This document shows, piece after piece, positions 1-8,792 of a stretch of DNA of 52,586 nt. This DNA is from Pseudomonadota bacterium (GTDB taxonomy: Bacteria > Pseudomonadota > Alphaproteobacteria > Acetobacterales > Acetobacteraceae). Within the stretch, counting starts at the first letter, position 1, and the number at the start of each line of letters is the position of its first letter. Under the pieces are notes generated by a model. That model saw nothing but the letters and a program-made list of their open reading frames with translations, was not told the DNA's origin and searched no databases. A program made the position numbers and the translations under genes. The stretch lies in the NCBI GenBank assembly GCA_021851785.1, contig JAJZBV010000023.1, forward strand, positions 1 through 52,586, in the 5' to 3' direction.

Positions 1-21
1 TCGGACATCGCCGCCGGGTAG

Positions 22-458
22 CCGGAGGGACGGAGGCTTTGGCGGCGTGGCAAATCCTATTCGCAGGATCTTCGAGAGCGTGTCTTCGCCGCCGCGGACG
101 ACGGTGCGATCAATGGAGAATTGTTTCTGGCCTCTGTCGAGCAGGTTCTGGTGCCGACGCTGAAGCCGGGCGATGTCGTCATCATGGACAATCTGAGGGT
201 CCACAAAATGGTCGCGGTTCGCCAAGCGATCGAGGCGGCCGGGGCGAAGCGGCTGTTCGTCCCGAACTACAGCCCCGACTTGAACCCAATCGAGCTGGCA
301 GTCTCCAAGCCCACGTCACTCCTGCGAGCAAAGGCGATCCGGACTGCCGAGGCGCTCTGGAAGGCGCCGGGAGACCTATGCGACAGCTTCAGTCCGGGGG
401 AGCGCGCCAACCACCTCCGCCTCGATGGCTATTTCCAGTCAACGTGAAAACGCGCTAG
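22..458 (+). pseudogene. IS630-family transposase remnant with internal deletion and lost start codon
   Basis: One open frame runs from 34 to 447. Its first 24 codons match the N-terminus of an IS630-type transposase (LWRRGKSYSQDLRERVF), and it then jumps directly to the C-terminal DDE catalytic half (GDVVIMDNL, then PNYSPDLNPIE). The helix-turn-helix and the first catalytic Asp region are missing, so the protein should be inactive. The junction is in frame, after the codons for DDG at about 105. The expected start codon at 34-36 reads AGG, whereas the other copy in this window (ATG at 21066-21068, minus strand) is intact; TTG at 121 is only a fallback. The right end, GCGCG followed by CTAG at 455-458, abuts the glgX stop codon. 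The left end of the element is not resolved in the window. Confidence 0.85.
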
Positions 459-2441
459 TCAGGACACGAGGAGAACGAGCGAGCGCCCCGCCACTTCCAG
501 CCATCCGGCACAGGGGCCGCGGCGTCGCGGCGCCGCCGTATCGACGATCACCCGCCAGCGGCGCCCGGCCGGGGTGTTGGGTAGCCGCACCAACACCGCC
601 GCGGTGCCGGCATGCGCGACCAGCAGCGCCCGACCCGGCGCGTCTGCGATCATCGCGACCAAGGTGCGCCGTTCGGCCTCCTGCCACAGCGCCGGCGTCA
701 TCGGCGCCCCCTCCGGCGTGCGCCATGCGATCTCCGCATCCCGCACGGGCGCCGCGCCGCGTGCGAAGGCGCAGCGCCGGCGCAGCCGCAGCAGCCGGGC
801 GGTGAAGCGGAACAACGCGCGGTCCATTCCTTCCCAGTCGAACCAGGACACCGCATTGTCCTGCGCATAAGCGTTGTTGTTGCCGCCCTGGCTGCGCCCG
901 CACTCATCGCCCATGCCCAGCATCGGCGTGCCGCGCGCGAGCAGCAAGGAGGCGAGCAGGGCGCGCCGGTCGGCGGCGCGGGCCGCATGCACCGCCGGGT
1001 CTTCGCTCGGTCCCTCGGTGCCATGGTTCCAGGACCAGTTCGCATCGCTCCCGTCGCGCCCGCCCTCGCCATTGGCGTCGTTGTGCTTGCCGGCATAGGA
1101 AACCAGATCCGCGAGGGTGAACCCATCATGCGCGGTGACGAAGTTGACCGAGCGGGTCAGCGCCCGCCCGCGCGGGGCGAACACGTCGGCCGAGCCGCAG
1201 AGCGCGGTTGCGAGCGCGCCCACCTGCCCCGGATCGCCACGCCAGAAGCGGCGCAGCGTATCGCGATAGCGATCATTCCACTCCCCCCAGTCAGGTGGGA
1301 ACGCGCCCAGCCGGTACCCGCCCGGGCCGGGATCCCACGGTTCGGCGATCCGCGCCCGCGCGCGCAGCAGCTCGTCCTGCTCGATCGCGGCCAGCAGCGG
1401 CGCCGCCGGGTCGAACCCGTCCTCGCGCCGCCCCAATACCGTCGCGAGATCGAAACGGAACCCGTCGACCCCGCAGCGCAGCACCCAGGTCCGTAGCGCC
1501 GCCATCGCCAGCCGCACCCCCGCCGGGCGATCCAGCGCCAGGGTGTTGCGACAGCCGGTATCGTCGCGGTATCGTGACGGATCGGCGGGATCCAAGCGAT
1601 AGTAGCTGGCGTTGTCGATCCCGCGCAACGAGAGGACCGGCCCGGTTTCGTCGTACTCCCCGGTGTGATTGAGGACGATATCGACCAGCACCGCGATCCT
1701 CGCCGCGTGCAGCGCATCGACCGCCGCGCGCACCTCGGCGAAGCCGCCCGGCGCCAGGCGCGGGTCGGGCGCGGCGAAGGTCACCGGGTTGTAACCCCAG
1801 GCATCGACCAGGCCCAAAGGTGGCAGATGCGGCGCCTCGATCCGCGGCGTGGGCGGCAGCAGTTCCACTGCGGATACCCCCAGCCGGCGCAGATAGGCGA
1901 TCGCGGCGGGATCGGCGAGGCCGGCGAACGTGCCGCGCAGGGCGGGCGGGATCGCGGGATGGCGGCGGGTGAAGCCGCCGACATTGAGTTCGTAGATCGC
2001 GCCGCCGTCCCAGGTGAAGCGTGGGGCCGGCGGCAGCGGTGGGGCGGCCTCGACGATCGCCTTCGGAATCACATCGGCGCTGTCGCTGGCGCCCGGGAGC
2101 AGGGCCGGATGCAGGCGGAACGGCCGGTCGAACCTCGTCGCCAACGGATCGCACAGCAGCTTGGCGGGATCGAACCGGTGCCCGCGCGCGGGATCCCATG
2201 GCCCGGCCACGCGCAGCCCGTAGCGTGCCCCGGGGCCAAGACCACCGATGCAGCCGTGGAACACATCCCCGGTGCGCGCGGGCAGCGTGATCCGCGCCGT
2301 CTCCCGCGTCCCCGCCACATCGAACAGACAGATCTCGACGGCCGCGGCATGGGCGGAAAACACCGCGAAATTGACGCCGTCGGGGCCGGGCGTCGCGCCC
2401 AGCGGGTCCGGCCGGCCTGGTGAAACCGCGCGCGGTATCAT
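459..2441 (-). CDS. glgX: Glycogen debranching enzyme GlgX (isoamylase-type, GH13)
   Basis: Hydrolyses alpha-1,6 branch links in phosphorylase-trimmed glycogen, in the cytoplasm. The 660-residue protein has an N-terminal CBM48-like domain (about 10-110) and a GH13 barrel. The nucleophile is Asp331 in DGFRFDLA and the acid/base is Glu367 in AEPWD; the fourth conserved region reads VTAHDGFTL and is followed by [11 protein letters not shown]. The C-terminus (RSLVLL) looks complete. The start ATG overlaps the glgB stop as ATGA (2438-2441), indicating translational coupling. The gene ends right beside the IS630 remnant, and no glgC, glgA or glgP follows within the window. The operon may therefore have been cut there, which is inference. 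Confidence 0.95.
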   Translation of the reverse strand: MIPRAVSPGRPDPLGATPGPDGVNFAVFSAHAAAVEICLFDVAGTRETARITLPARTGDVFHGCIGGLGPGARYGLRVAGPWDPARGHRFDPAKLLCDPLATRFDRPFRLHPALLPGASDSADVIPKAIVEAAPPLPPAPRFTWDGGAIYELNVGGFTRRHPAIPPALRGTFAGLADPAAIAYLRRLGVSAVELLPPTPRIEAPHLPPLGLVDAWGYNPVTFAAPDPRLAPGGFAEVRAAVDALHAARIAVLVDIVLNHTGEYDETGPVLSLRGIDNASYYRLDPADPSRYRDDTGCRNTLALDRPAGVRLAMAALRTWVLRCGVDGFRFDLATVLGRREDGFDPAAPLLAAIEQDELLRARARIAEPWDPGPGGYRLGAFPPDWGEWNDRYRDTLRRFWRGDPGQVGALATALCGSADVFAPRGRALTRSVNFVTAHDGFTLADLVSYAGKHNDANGEGGRDGSDANWSWNHGTEGPSEDPAVHAARAADRRALLASLLLARGTPMLGMGDECGRSQGGNNNAYAQDNAVSWFDWEGMDRALFRFTARLLRLRRRCAFARGAAPVRDAEIAWRTPEGAPMTPALWQEAERRTLVAMIADAPGRALLVAHAGTAAVLVRLPNTPAGRRWRVIVDTAAPRRRGPCAGWLEVAGRSLVLLVS

Positions 2442-4645
2442 TCTGGGTCAAACACGAACCACACCGTGCTGAGCGGCGGGACCAGCACGTCCGCCGAGGC
2501 GGAGAAGCCATGATGGGGCACCGACTCGGCCTGGATCGCGCCGCCATTGCCGAGATCGCCGCCACCATAGACCGCGGCATCGGTGTTCAGGATTTCTCGC
2601 CAGCGTCCGCGATGCGGCAGGCCGATCCGGTAGCCATGCCGCGGCACCGGGGTGAAATGGCACACCACCGCGACCGGTGGGGCGTCAGGCGCCAGGCGCA
2701 GCCAGGCATGGATCGAATTGTCGCGATCATCGGCGACGATCCAGCGGAACCCGTCCGGTTCGCAATCGCGCGCGTGCAGGGCGGAATGGGCGCGATAATG
2801 GCGGTTGAGATCGCCGATGAGCGTCCGTACGCCGCGATGCGGCGCCTGGTCCAGCTTGTGCCACGCCAGGCCGCGGTCGTGATCCCACTCGGAATCCTGG
2901 GCGAATTCTCCGCCCATGAACAGCAGCTTCTTGCCGGGATAGGCCCACATGAACCCGTAATAGGCGCGCAACGTCGCGAAGCGCTGCCAGTCGTCGCCCG
3001 GGATGCGGCCGAGCAGCGACCCTTTCCCATGCACCACCTCGTCATGCGACAGCGGCAGCACGAAATTCTCCGACCAAGCATAGAGCAGGCCGAAGGTCAG
3101 CCGGTCGTGATGCCAGCGCCGGTGCACCGGGTCTTCCGCCAGATAGGCGAGGGTATCGTGCATCCAGCCCATGTTCCATTTGAAGCCGAAGCCGAGGCCG
3201 CCGGCCGCCACCGGGCGGGAGACGCTCGTCCAGGCGGTCGATTCCTCGGCGATCGTCACCGCGCCGGGATGCTCGCGGTAGATCAGCGTGTTGGCGGCGC
3301 GCAGAAACGCGACCGCGTCGCGGTTGTCGTTCGATCCGTCCGGGTTCGGCAGCCAGGCCCCTTCCGGGCGCGAGTAGTCGAGATACAGCATCGCCGCCAC
3401 CGCATCGGCGCGCAGCCCGTCGATATGGAACCGGTCGAGCCAGTAGAGCGCGCTGGCGCGCAGGAAGTTCGCCACTTCGCGGCGGCCGAAATCATAGATG
3501 GCGGTGTTCCAGTCCGGCTGGAAGCCGCGCCTGGGATCGGCGTGCTCGTAGAGCGCGGTGCCATCGAAACGGGCGAGGCCATGGATGTCGGTCGGGAAAT
3601 GCGCCGGCACCCAGTCCAGGATCACGCCCAGTCCGGCGGCGTGGGCGCGATCGACGAAGCGTGCGAAGCCGGCGGGATCGCCGAAGCGGCTGGTGGGGGC
3701 AAACAGGCCGATCGGCTGATAGCCCCAGGACGCATCCAGCGGATGTTCCGTCACCGGCAGCAATTCGAGATGGGTGAAACCGAGCCCGGCGGCGTGGGGG
3801 ATCAGCGTATCGGCCAGCGCGTCATAGGTCAGGAATCCTCCGTCGGGGGTGCGGCGCCAGGAGCCGAGATGGACCTCGTAGATCGCCATCGGCCGCCGGT
3901 GCCAGTCCCCGCCGGCACGACGATGGGTGGCGTCGGTCCAGGGGAAAGCATCGGTGCGCGCCACCACCGAGGCGGTGGCAGGGCGGCGCTCGGCGGCGAA
4001 GCCGAACGGATCGGCCTTCAACGGCAGCAGCGCGAAATCGGGACCGAGCAGCTCGTATTTGTAGAGCGTCCCCTCACCAAGACCGGGGATGAAGATCTCC
4101 CACACCCCGCTGTCATGACGTTTGCGCATCGGATGGCAGCGCCCGTCCCAACGGTTGAAGTCGCCGACCACGGAAACCCGCCGCGCATGCGGCGCCCAGA
4201 CCGCGAAATGCACGCCGGCCACGTCCTGATGGCGCATCGGGTGGGCGCCGAGGTGGTCGTAGAGGCGCTCATGCGTCCCTTCGACCAGCAAATGATCGTC
4301 GAGCGGGCCGAGCACCGGCGCGAAGGCGTAGGGATCGTGCTGCACGCGCATCCCTTCCGCCGTGGTGACATGCAGCCGGTAAGCGGGCGGCGTCACGCCC
4401 GGCGGCAGCATGGCGACGAAGAGCCCCGCCCGGTCACGTCGGGCCATGACGCGCTCGATGCCGCCGGCGGCGAGCGTTACCGCCCGCGCATCCGGGAGAA
4501 AGACGCGCAATTCCATGCCGCGCGCGGTCCGATGCGGCCCGAGGAGCGCGAACGGATCAGGATGGCGCCCGGTGACGACGGCAGCGATGGCGGCGGCGGT
4601 AAGGCCGCCGGTTCGCTGGCGCCGCGATGTCTGCTCGGCCTTCAT
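2438..4645 (-). CDS. glgB: 1,4-alpha-glucan branching enzyme GlgB
   Basis: Transfers alpha-1,4-glucan segments to alpha-1,6 positions to make glycogen branches. The 735-residue protein has the full bacterial GlgB layout: an extra N-terminal module (about 20-120), CBM48 (about 130-225), a GH13 barrel and a C-terminal beta domain. Visible motifs are DWVPAHFP (about 344-351), the nucleophile Asp414 in DGLRADAV, the acid/base Glu in IAEEST (about 465-470), and [12 protein letters not shown]. It is the first gene of a glgB-glgX operon with a 4-nt overlap, transcribed away from the Rieske gene across an AT-rich spacer. The ATG at 4645 gives the expected family length. Confidence 0.96.
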   Translation of the reverse strand: MKAEQTSRRQRTGGLTAAAIAAVVTGRHPDPFALLGPHRTARGMELRVFLPDARAVTLAAGGIERVMARRDRAGLFVAMLPPGVTPPAYRLHVTTAEGMRVQHDPYAFAPVLGPLDDHLLVEGTHERLYDHLGAHPMRHQDVAGVHFAVWAPHARRVSVVGDFNRWDGRCHPMRKRHDSGVWEIFIPGLGEGTLYKYELLGPDFALLPLKADPFGFAAERRPATASVVARTDAFPWTDATHRRAGGDWHRRPMAIYEVHLGSWRRTPDGGFLTYDALADTLIPHAAGLGFTHLELLPVTEHPLDASWGYQPIGLFAPTSRFGDPAGFARFVDRAHAAGLGVILDWVPAHFPTDIHGLARFDGTALYEHADPRRGFQPDWNTAIYDFGRREVANFLRASALYWLDRFHIDGLRADAVAAMLYLDYSRPEGAWLPNPDGSNDNRDAVAFLRAANTLIYREHPGAVTIAEESTAWTSVSRPVAAGGLGFGFKWNMGWMHDTLAYLAEDPVHRRWHHDRLTFGLLYAWSENFVLPLSHDEVVHGKGSLLGRIPGDDWQRFATLRAYYGFMWAYPGKKLLFMGGEFAQDSEWDHDRGLAWHKLDQAPHRGVRTLIGDLNRHYRAHSALHARDCEPDGFRWIVADDRDNSIHAWLRLAPDAPPVAVVCHFTPVPRHGYRIGLPHRGRWREILNTDAAVYGGGDLGNGGAIQAESVPHHGFSASADVLVPPLSTVWFVFDPE

Positions 4646-4951
4646 GCCACGCTGAACATACTATGCTGATCCCGGATGGTGAGCCGCGACGCCATTAAAA
4701 GAGCAATTATATCGCATTCTTAAAATTCGCGAATATTTTATGAAGAATGTTTTAATGATGCTGGACGTCTATCGGGCGATCGATTAGGCTCTGGCCTATC
4801 AGAGATAGAGCAAGTGGCATCAACGCCCGCGACGAAGCCGCGTGGAGGACGCGGGAGAGATGCGGTTTGTGCCTTTGTGGCCGGTTATCAAAAAATTTAC
4901 ACAATCGCCGTGCGCGACAAAACGCTCGCCGCACGCAGTCGGGGGCGAGAC
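4646..4951. promoter_or_regulatory. AT-rich divergent intergenic region between glgB and the Rieske gene
   Basis: This spacer of about 300 nt is markedly AT-rich around 4695-4760, against GC-rich surroundings, as expected for a region with divergent promoters. A perfect 10-bp palindrome ATTCGCGAAT sits at 4725-4734, with A and T runs on either side; it could be an operator, but I cannot name a regulator. No convincing -35/-10 pair could be fixed by eye, and no RNA gene was recognised. Confidence 0.4.
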
Positions 4952-5533
4952 GTGACGGGACGGGACGAAACGAACGACAAGCGGACGTGCTGGGGACGCC
5001 GGCGCGTGATGGGTGCTGGCGTGGCGCTGGCACCATGGCTCGCGCGGCCCGCCCGCGCCGATGATCCGAGCGAGCTGCATCCCCAGCCTGGCGACCGGCT
5101 GGTGTTCCTCACCGGCCCGAAAAAGCGGCAGATCATCAAGCCCGATGATCTGCCGCTCGGCGGGCCGCAATTTCAGGCCTATCCGCAAAGCCCCGATGGC
5201 GTCTTGCGCGATGGCTCGCGGCTCAATCTCCTGATCGTCATCCGTCTCGATCCGGCGAGCCTCAGCCCGACGACGCTGGCCAACGCCGCCGCCGACGTCG
5301 TCGCCTATTCGGCGGTCTGCACCCATCAGGGCTGCCCGGTGAACGCTTGGTCAGAGGAGCAGAAAATGATGGTCTGCTCCTGCCATGGCTCGACCTACGA
5401 TCCGCGCGACGACGCGAAGCTGGTGTTCGGGCCGGCGCCACGCTCTCTTCCCCACCTGCCCCTGAAACTCGATGCCGGCGTTCTCGTCGTCGCCGCCGGG
5501 TTTTCGGCCCGCCTCGGGGGCGAGACCGCCTAG
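4952..5533 (+). CDS. Tat-exported Rieske [2Fe-2S] protein
   Basis: A predicted 193-residue periplasmic electron carrier. The Rieske cluster ligands are clear: CTHQGC at 123-128 and CSCHGS at 142-147 (Cys123, His125, Cys142, His145). The second Cys of each box (128 and 144) would form the disulfide typical of high-potential bc1-type Rieske proteins. I chose GTG 4952 because a purine-rich GGGGGCGAG precedes it and because it puts a twin-arginine signal (GRRRVMGAG, then a hydrophobic stretch ending ARPARA) at the N-terminus. An upstream frame is open from 4814, but it gives an improbable extension. No cytochrome b or c1 gene follows; the next gene is a PQQ dehydrogenase 69 nt away. The protein is therefore probably not a bc1 subunit and may accept electrons from the neighbouring dehydrogenases (inference). 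It also resembles arsenite-oxidase small subunits, but no large subunit is present. Confidence 0.85.
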   Translation: MTGRDETNDKRTCWGRRRVMGAGVALAPWLARPARADDPSELHPQPGDRLVFLTGPKKRQIIKPDDLPLGGPQFQAYPQSPDGVLRDGSRLNLLIVIRLDPASLSPTTLANAAADVVAYSAVCTHQGCPVNAWSEEQKMMVCSCHGSTYDPRDDAKLVFGPAPRSLPHLPLKLDAGVLVVAAGFSARLGGETA

Positions 5534-5602
5534 CCTTCGTCCCGCCGCGGCAGCGGCGCGGACATCATCGTGCCGAACAAAAACCAAAAGGGAGACGCCA
5601 AG

Positions 5603-7324
5603 ATGCAAAAATTACTCTCGAGCACTTGTCTTGCTGCGACGCTGGCGATCGGCCTCGCCGGCCTCGCCCACGGCGCCGATTACACGCCGGTCACTGATGC
5701 AAGGCTCACCAATCCCGAACCGCAGAACTGGCTGATGACGCGCGGTAATTATCAGGGCTGGAGCTACAGCCCGCTCGATCAGGTCAACAGCAGCAATGTC
5801 CGCGGCCTGACGCCGGTGTGGACGTTCTCGACCGGGGTCGATTCCGGTCATGAATCGCCGCCTATCGTCAATAACGGGGTGATGTTCGTCTCCACGCCCT
5901 ATGCCCAGGTGATCGCGCTCGACGCCGCGACCGGCGATGAACTCTGGCGCTACAAGCGCAAGCTGCCGGAAGGGTTCAGCGCGCTGCACAACACCAATCG
6001 CGGCGTCGCGCTTTATGGCGACCGGGTCTATCTCGCCGGCCTCGACGCGGTTCTGGTCGCGCTCGATGCCCGCACCGGCAAGGTGGTCTGGGAGAGCAAG
6101 GTCGAGGACTGGAAGACCGGCTATTACATGACGATGGCGCCCTTGGTGGTGAAGGGCAAGATCCTGGTCGGCGTCGCCGGCGGCGAATTCGGCGTCCGCG
6201 GCTTCGTCGAGGCCTTCGATGCCGATAGTGGCAAATCGGTTTGGAAAACCTACTCGATCCCGGCCCCCGGCGAGCCCGGCAGCAATACCTGGGAAAAGCC
6301 CGATACCTGGAAGACCGGCGGCGCCAGCACCTGGATGACCGGCAATTACGATCCGACGACGGATACGGTGTTCTGGGGCACCGGCAATGGCTCGCCGTGG
6401 TTTGGCGACCAGAGGCCGGGTGATAATCTTTATACCTCGTCCACGCTCGCGCTCGATGGCGCGACCGGCAAGCTCAAGGGGTATTTTCAGTACCAACAGA
6501 ACGAGGACTGGGACTGGGATGCGATGAACGCGCCGATGCTGGTCGATTTCCAGAAAGATGGCGCGACAGTCAACGGCCTGCTCACGCCACAGCGCAACGG
6601 CTATCTCTATTGGCTGCAACGCAAATCCGACGGCGGCATCGGTTTTCTCAAGGCGCAGCCCTATGTTGCGCAAAACGTCTTCAAGAGCGTCGATGCGACG
6701 ACGGGGCGGCCGGAAATCGACATGGACCACAAGCCGGGGACCGGAAAAATGGCGCAATTCTGCCCCGGCCTCTGGGGCGGCAAGGATTGGCCCTATGAAT
6801 CCTACAGCCCGAAAACCGGCATGGTCTATATTCCGTCGAACGAGAATCACTGCAACAAGTTCGAGGGCAAGGTCGAGGAGCGCGTCCCCGGCCAGTGGTG
6901 GACCGGTGTTGCGATCCCTGATTTCCACTTCAGCGTCGATCCGAAAGCGCCGTTCTTCGGCGAGATCAAGACCTATGACGTCAATACCGGCGCGCCTGGC
7001 TGGCGGCAGCTCTACGCGCATTCGATGATGTGGGGCTCGCTGCTTTCGACCGGCGGCAATCTCGTCTTCGGCGGCGGCACCAATGACCGCGAATTCCGCG
7101 CCTATGACGCGACCACCGGCGAGGAACTCTGGCATTCGCGCACCAACTCGGCGATCATCGCGCCGCCGGCGAGCTATGAGGTCAATGGCGTGCAATATGT
7201 CGCCGTGCAATCCGGCTACGGCGTTGATGCCGCCTATCAGGAGACGCTGCTCAGCGAATTGCTCGGCTGGCAGGCGGACGTGCCGCAAGGCGGCGTGGTC
7301 TGGGTCTACGCGCTGACCAAGTAG
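5603..7324 (+). CDS. PQQ-dependent alcohol dehydrogenase with lanthanide-type D-x-D motif
   Basis: A soluble periplasmic quinoprotein oxidising primary alcohols; the substrate cannot be read from sequence. ATG 5603 follows the ribosome site GGGAG and gives a 573-residue protein with an N-terminal signal peptide (cleavage near AHGAD, residue 25). The eight-bladed propeller repeats are evident (ALDAATGDELW, ALDARTGKVVW, AYDATTGEELW). Metal and PQQ ligands seen are Glu195 (GGEFGVRG), Asn262 (TGNGSPW) and Asp304-Trp-Asp306 in EDWDWDAMN. The second Asp of this D-x-D is the extra ligand found in lanthanide-dependent enzymes (XoxF, ExaF/PedH) and replaced by Ala or Ser in calcium enzymes. The vicinal Cys-Cys usually found before the NRG motif is absent (ALHNTNRG at 127-134). 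There is no C-terminal cytochrome c domain. A terminator follows at 7357. Confidence 0.9.
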   Translation: MQKLLSSTCLAATLAIGLAGLAHGADYTPVTDARLTNPEPQNWLMTRGNYQGWSYSPLDQVNSSNVRGLTPVWTFSTGVDSGHESPPIVNNGVMFVSTPYAQVIALDAATGDELWRYKRKLPEGFSALHNTNRGVALYGDRVYLAGLDAVLVALDARTGKVVWESKVEDWKTGYYMTMAPLVVKGKILVGVAGGEFGVRGFVEAFDADSGKSVWKTYSIPAPGEPGSNTWEKPDTWKTGGASTWMTGNYDPTTDTVFWGTGNGSPWFGDQRPGDNLYTSSTLALDGATGKLKGYFQYQQNEDWDWDAMNAPMLVDFQKDGATVNGLLTPQRNGYLYWLQRKSDGGIGFLKAQPYVAQNVFKSVDATTGRPEIDMDHKPGTGKMAQFCPGLWGGKDWPYESYSPKTGMVYIPSNENHCNKFEGKVEERVPGQWWTGVAIPDFHFSVDPKAPFFGEIKTYDVNTGAPGWRQLYAHSMMWGSLLSTGGNLVFGGGTNDREFRAYDATTGEELWHSRTNSAIIAPPASYEVNGVQYVAVQSGYGVDAAYQETLLSELLGWQADVPQGGVVWVYALTK

Positions 7325-7356
7325 GCCGGGTCGTAACGCAACATGGCAAGGCAAAG

Positions 7357-7386
7357 ACCAGCCGCCAGCAATGGCGGTTGGTTTTT
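7357..7386 (+). terminator. Rho-independent terminator after the PQQ dehydrogenase gene
   Basis: A 10-bp stem (7357-7366 with 7373-7382, one G-U pair) closes a 6-nt loop and is followed by a run of T at 7382-7386. It lies 32 nt after the dehydrogenase stop and before the start of the next gene. It would end or attenuate the Rieske-dehydrogenase transcript. Confidence 0.75.
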
Positions 7387-7436
7387 CGCCCAGATGCCGC
7401 CGCTGTCGAGGCTTTTTCTCCCGAGGATTGTTCTTC

Positions 7437-7904
7437 ATGTCGCAGGTCTTTCGCTTCAGCGTCGTCCGTTTTTTCACGGCGGCGTCATGCGCTGCCGCTT
7501 TTGTCGCGGGACAGCCATCGTCCGCCCCGGCACAGGCCGCGGCCTCTTCCATTTTGAGCGAGAGTCCGGCCTATGCCGTTGTCGTCGATGATATCGCCGC
7601 CAAGGTCGGCACGCACACGGTGCTGCGCGTGACCTTGCGCCCGCGCGCGGGCTATCGGATTCTCAAAGCCTATGAAAACCGTGTCGCGCGGTTTTCCGCC
7701 GCCGATGACGGCGTCGCCTTCGACGCCAAGATGATCCGCGGCGAGGTCGAGGGGGGCAGCCTGGTCTTCGCGATCGGCGTGACGCCGACCAAGCCCGGCA
7801 AACATCCGATCAATGGCGTGTTCCGGGTGGGGTATATCGAGGGCAGTAACGATCTCTCCATGGTCTCGCTGCCTCTGATCGCGAATGTCACCGGCACGGA
7901 ATAG
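7437..7904 (+). CDS. Secreted protein resembling a DsbD-alpha-type immunoglobulin fold
   Basis: A 155-residue protein with a signal peptide (a basic, hydrophobic N-terminus followed by APAQA around residue 35). The mature part has the alternating pattern of a small beta-sandwich: LRVTLRPRAGYRILKAYENR in the middle and GKHPINGVFRVGYIE later. This pattern resembles the N-terminal domain of DsbD, in which a beta-sandwich carries a redox Cys pair. The mature region here contains no Cys, so a thiol-reductase role is unlikely. The resemblance is weak and judged by eye. The gene sits between a PQQ dehydrogenase and a molybdenum hydroxylase, both periplasmic, so a chaperone or accessory role is possible but unproven. 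ATG 7437 was chosen because the longer frame from 7371 would place the signal peptide internally. Confidence 0.6.
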   Translation: MSQVFRFSVVRFFTAASCAAAFVAGQPSSAPAQAAASSILSESPAYAVVVDDIAAKVGTHTVLRVTLRPRAGYRILKAYENRVARFSAADDGVAFDAKMIRGEVEGGSLVFAIGVTPTKPGKHPINGVFRVGYIEGSNDLSMVSLPLIANVTGTE

Positions 7905-8338
7905 AGCGCGGCCGGAACCGTAATCGCGCGCGACATTTGGCGCCGTCGCGCCGGGGCTGGCAAGGCTGGCGGCGCACTTCGTAATACAGATATAAATATA
8001 ACCACCAATCCTTTGTCGCTGTCACGAATGTTGCAAAATTTTTGCCGCATCGATTGCCGAAAGCTGCGATGACGATTGACAGAAGCTCGTCATCGTCGTT
8101 GAATACTTTCCGAGAAGAGGGGTTCCGCGAGAAGGATCGCGCGGCGGGGGGGAGTGGCCACGGTGACGTCGGTTGGAGCACTGCCGTCGCGCTTCCTTCG
8201 GGCCAAACGAGGCATCTCGCGCGAGGGTGGTTGCCTCTTCGTGCCGCGCTCAAGACCCAACAACCGAAAACAGGATCCGGGAGGATCGTCGCCCTGAACG
8301 GGCGGGTATCGTTTTCACAGCGTCAAGGAAATTGGCCC
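7905..8338 (+). promoter_or_regulatory. 434-nt gap upstream of the molybdenum hydroxylase operon
   Basis: No convincing gene is seen here. Frames on both strands are open but have no ribosome site or recognisable motif. A short AT-rich stretch at about 7980-8045 stands out from the GC-rich background and is the likeliest promoter position for the downstream operon. The long leader (about 300 nt from that stretch to ATG 8339) could hold regulatory RNA structure, but I could not define one by eye. I did not see a clear moco-riboswitch or sigma-54 signature. Confidence 0.35.
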
Positions 8339-8791
8339 ATGATCACGCTGAGCGTGAACGGACAGGAGCACAGCTACGACGGCGATCCGTCCTTGCCCCT
8401 GCTCTGGTTCCTGAGAGACGAGGCCGGCCTGCCCGGCACCAAATTCGGCTGCGGTGAGGCCCTCTGCGGCGCCTGCACCGTCCATGTCAACGGCGAGGCG
8501 GTGCGCTCCTGCGCGGTGCAGATGTCGGATGCCGCCGGCAAAACGGTGGTCACCATCGAGGGGCTCGACCCGCACGGCAACCACCCCGTGCAGCGCGCCT
8601 GGCGCGCCGTGAACGTGCCGCAATGCGGCTTCTGTCAGGCCGGACAGATCATGCAGGCGGCGGCATTGCTCAAGCAAACCCCGAACCCGACCGATGAGCA
8701 GATCCATACCGCGATGGCCGGCAATATCTGCCGTTGCGGCTGTTATCAGCGCATCGAAGCCGCGGTTCGCACCGCCGCGACGGGAGTGTGA
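8339..8791 (+). CDS. Molybdenum hydroxylase small [2Fe-2S] subunit (isoquinoline 1-oxidoreductase alpha type)
   Basis: A 150-residue electron-transfer subunit carrying two [2Fe-2S] clusters. The plant-ferredoxin-type cluster is at [15 protein letters not shown] with a further Cys in VRSCAV. The helical-domain cluster has CGFCQAGQ and, later, NICRCGCY. The length and motif order are those of the xanthine-oxidase-family small subunit found in IorAB and in acetic acid bacterial aldehyde dehydrogenases. ATG 8339 follows AAGGA at a normal distance; the upstream open frame from 8042 is not coding-like. It has no export signal of its own and probably travels with the Tat-tagged large subunit, whose start lies 1 nt past its stop. 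Confidence 0.93.
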   Translation: MITLSVNGQEHSYDGDPSLPLLWFLRDEAGLPGTKFGCGEALCGACTVHVNGEAVRSCAVQMSDAAGKTVVTIEGLDPHGNHPVQRAWRAVNVPQCGFCQAGQIMQAAALLKQTPNPTDEQIHTAMAGNICRCGCYQRIEAAVRTAATGV

Positions 8792-8792
8792 C

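Noticed and set aside
2420-4669. 749-codon open frame antisense to glgB
   Set aside because: High GC keeps antisense frames open; the translation has no recognisable motifs, and glgB has full family motifs.
5603-7324. Naming the gene xoxF (methanol dehydrogenase)
   Set aside because: The D-x-D motif is shared by several lanthanide alcohol dehydrogenase groups, the vicinal Cys pair is missing, and no xoxG or xoxJ is adjacent.
7905-8338. Small genes in the gap before the molybdenum hydroxylase
   Set aside because: Open frames there have no ribosome site, no motif, and antisense-like composition.
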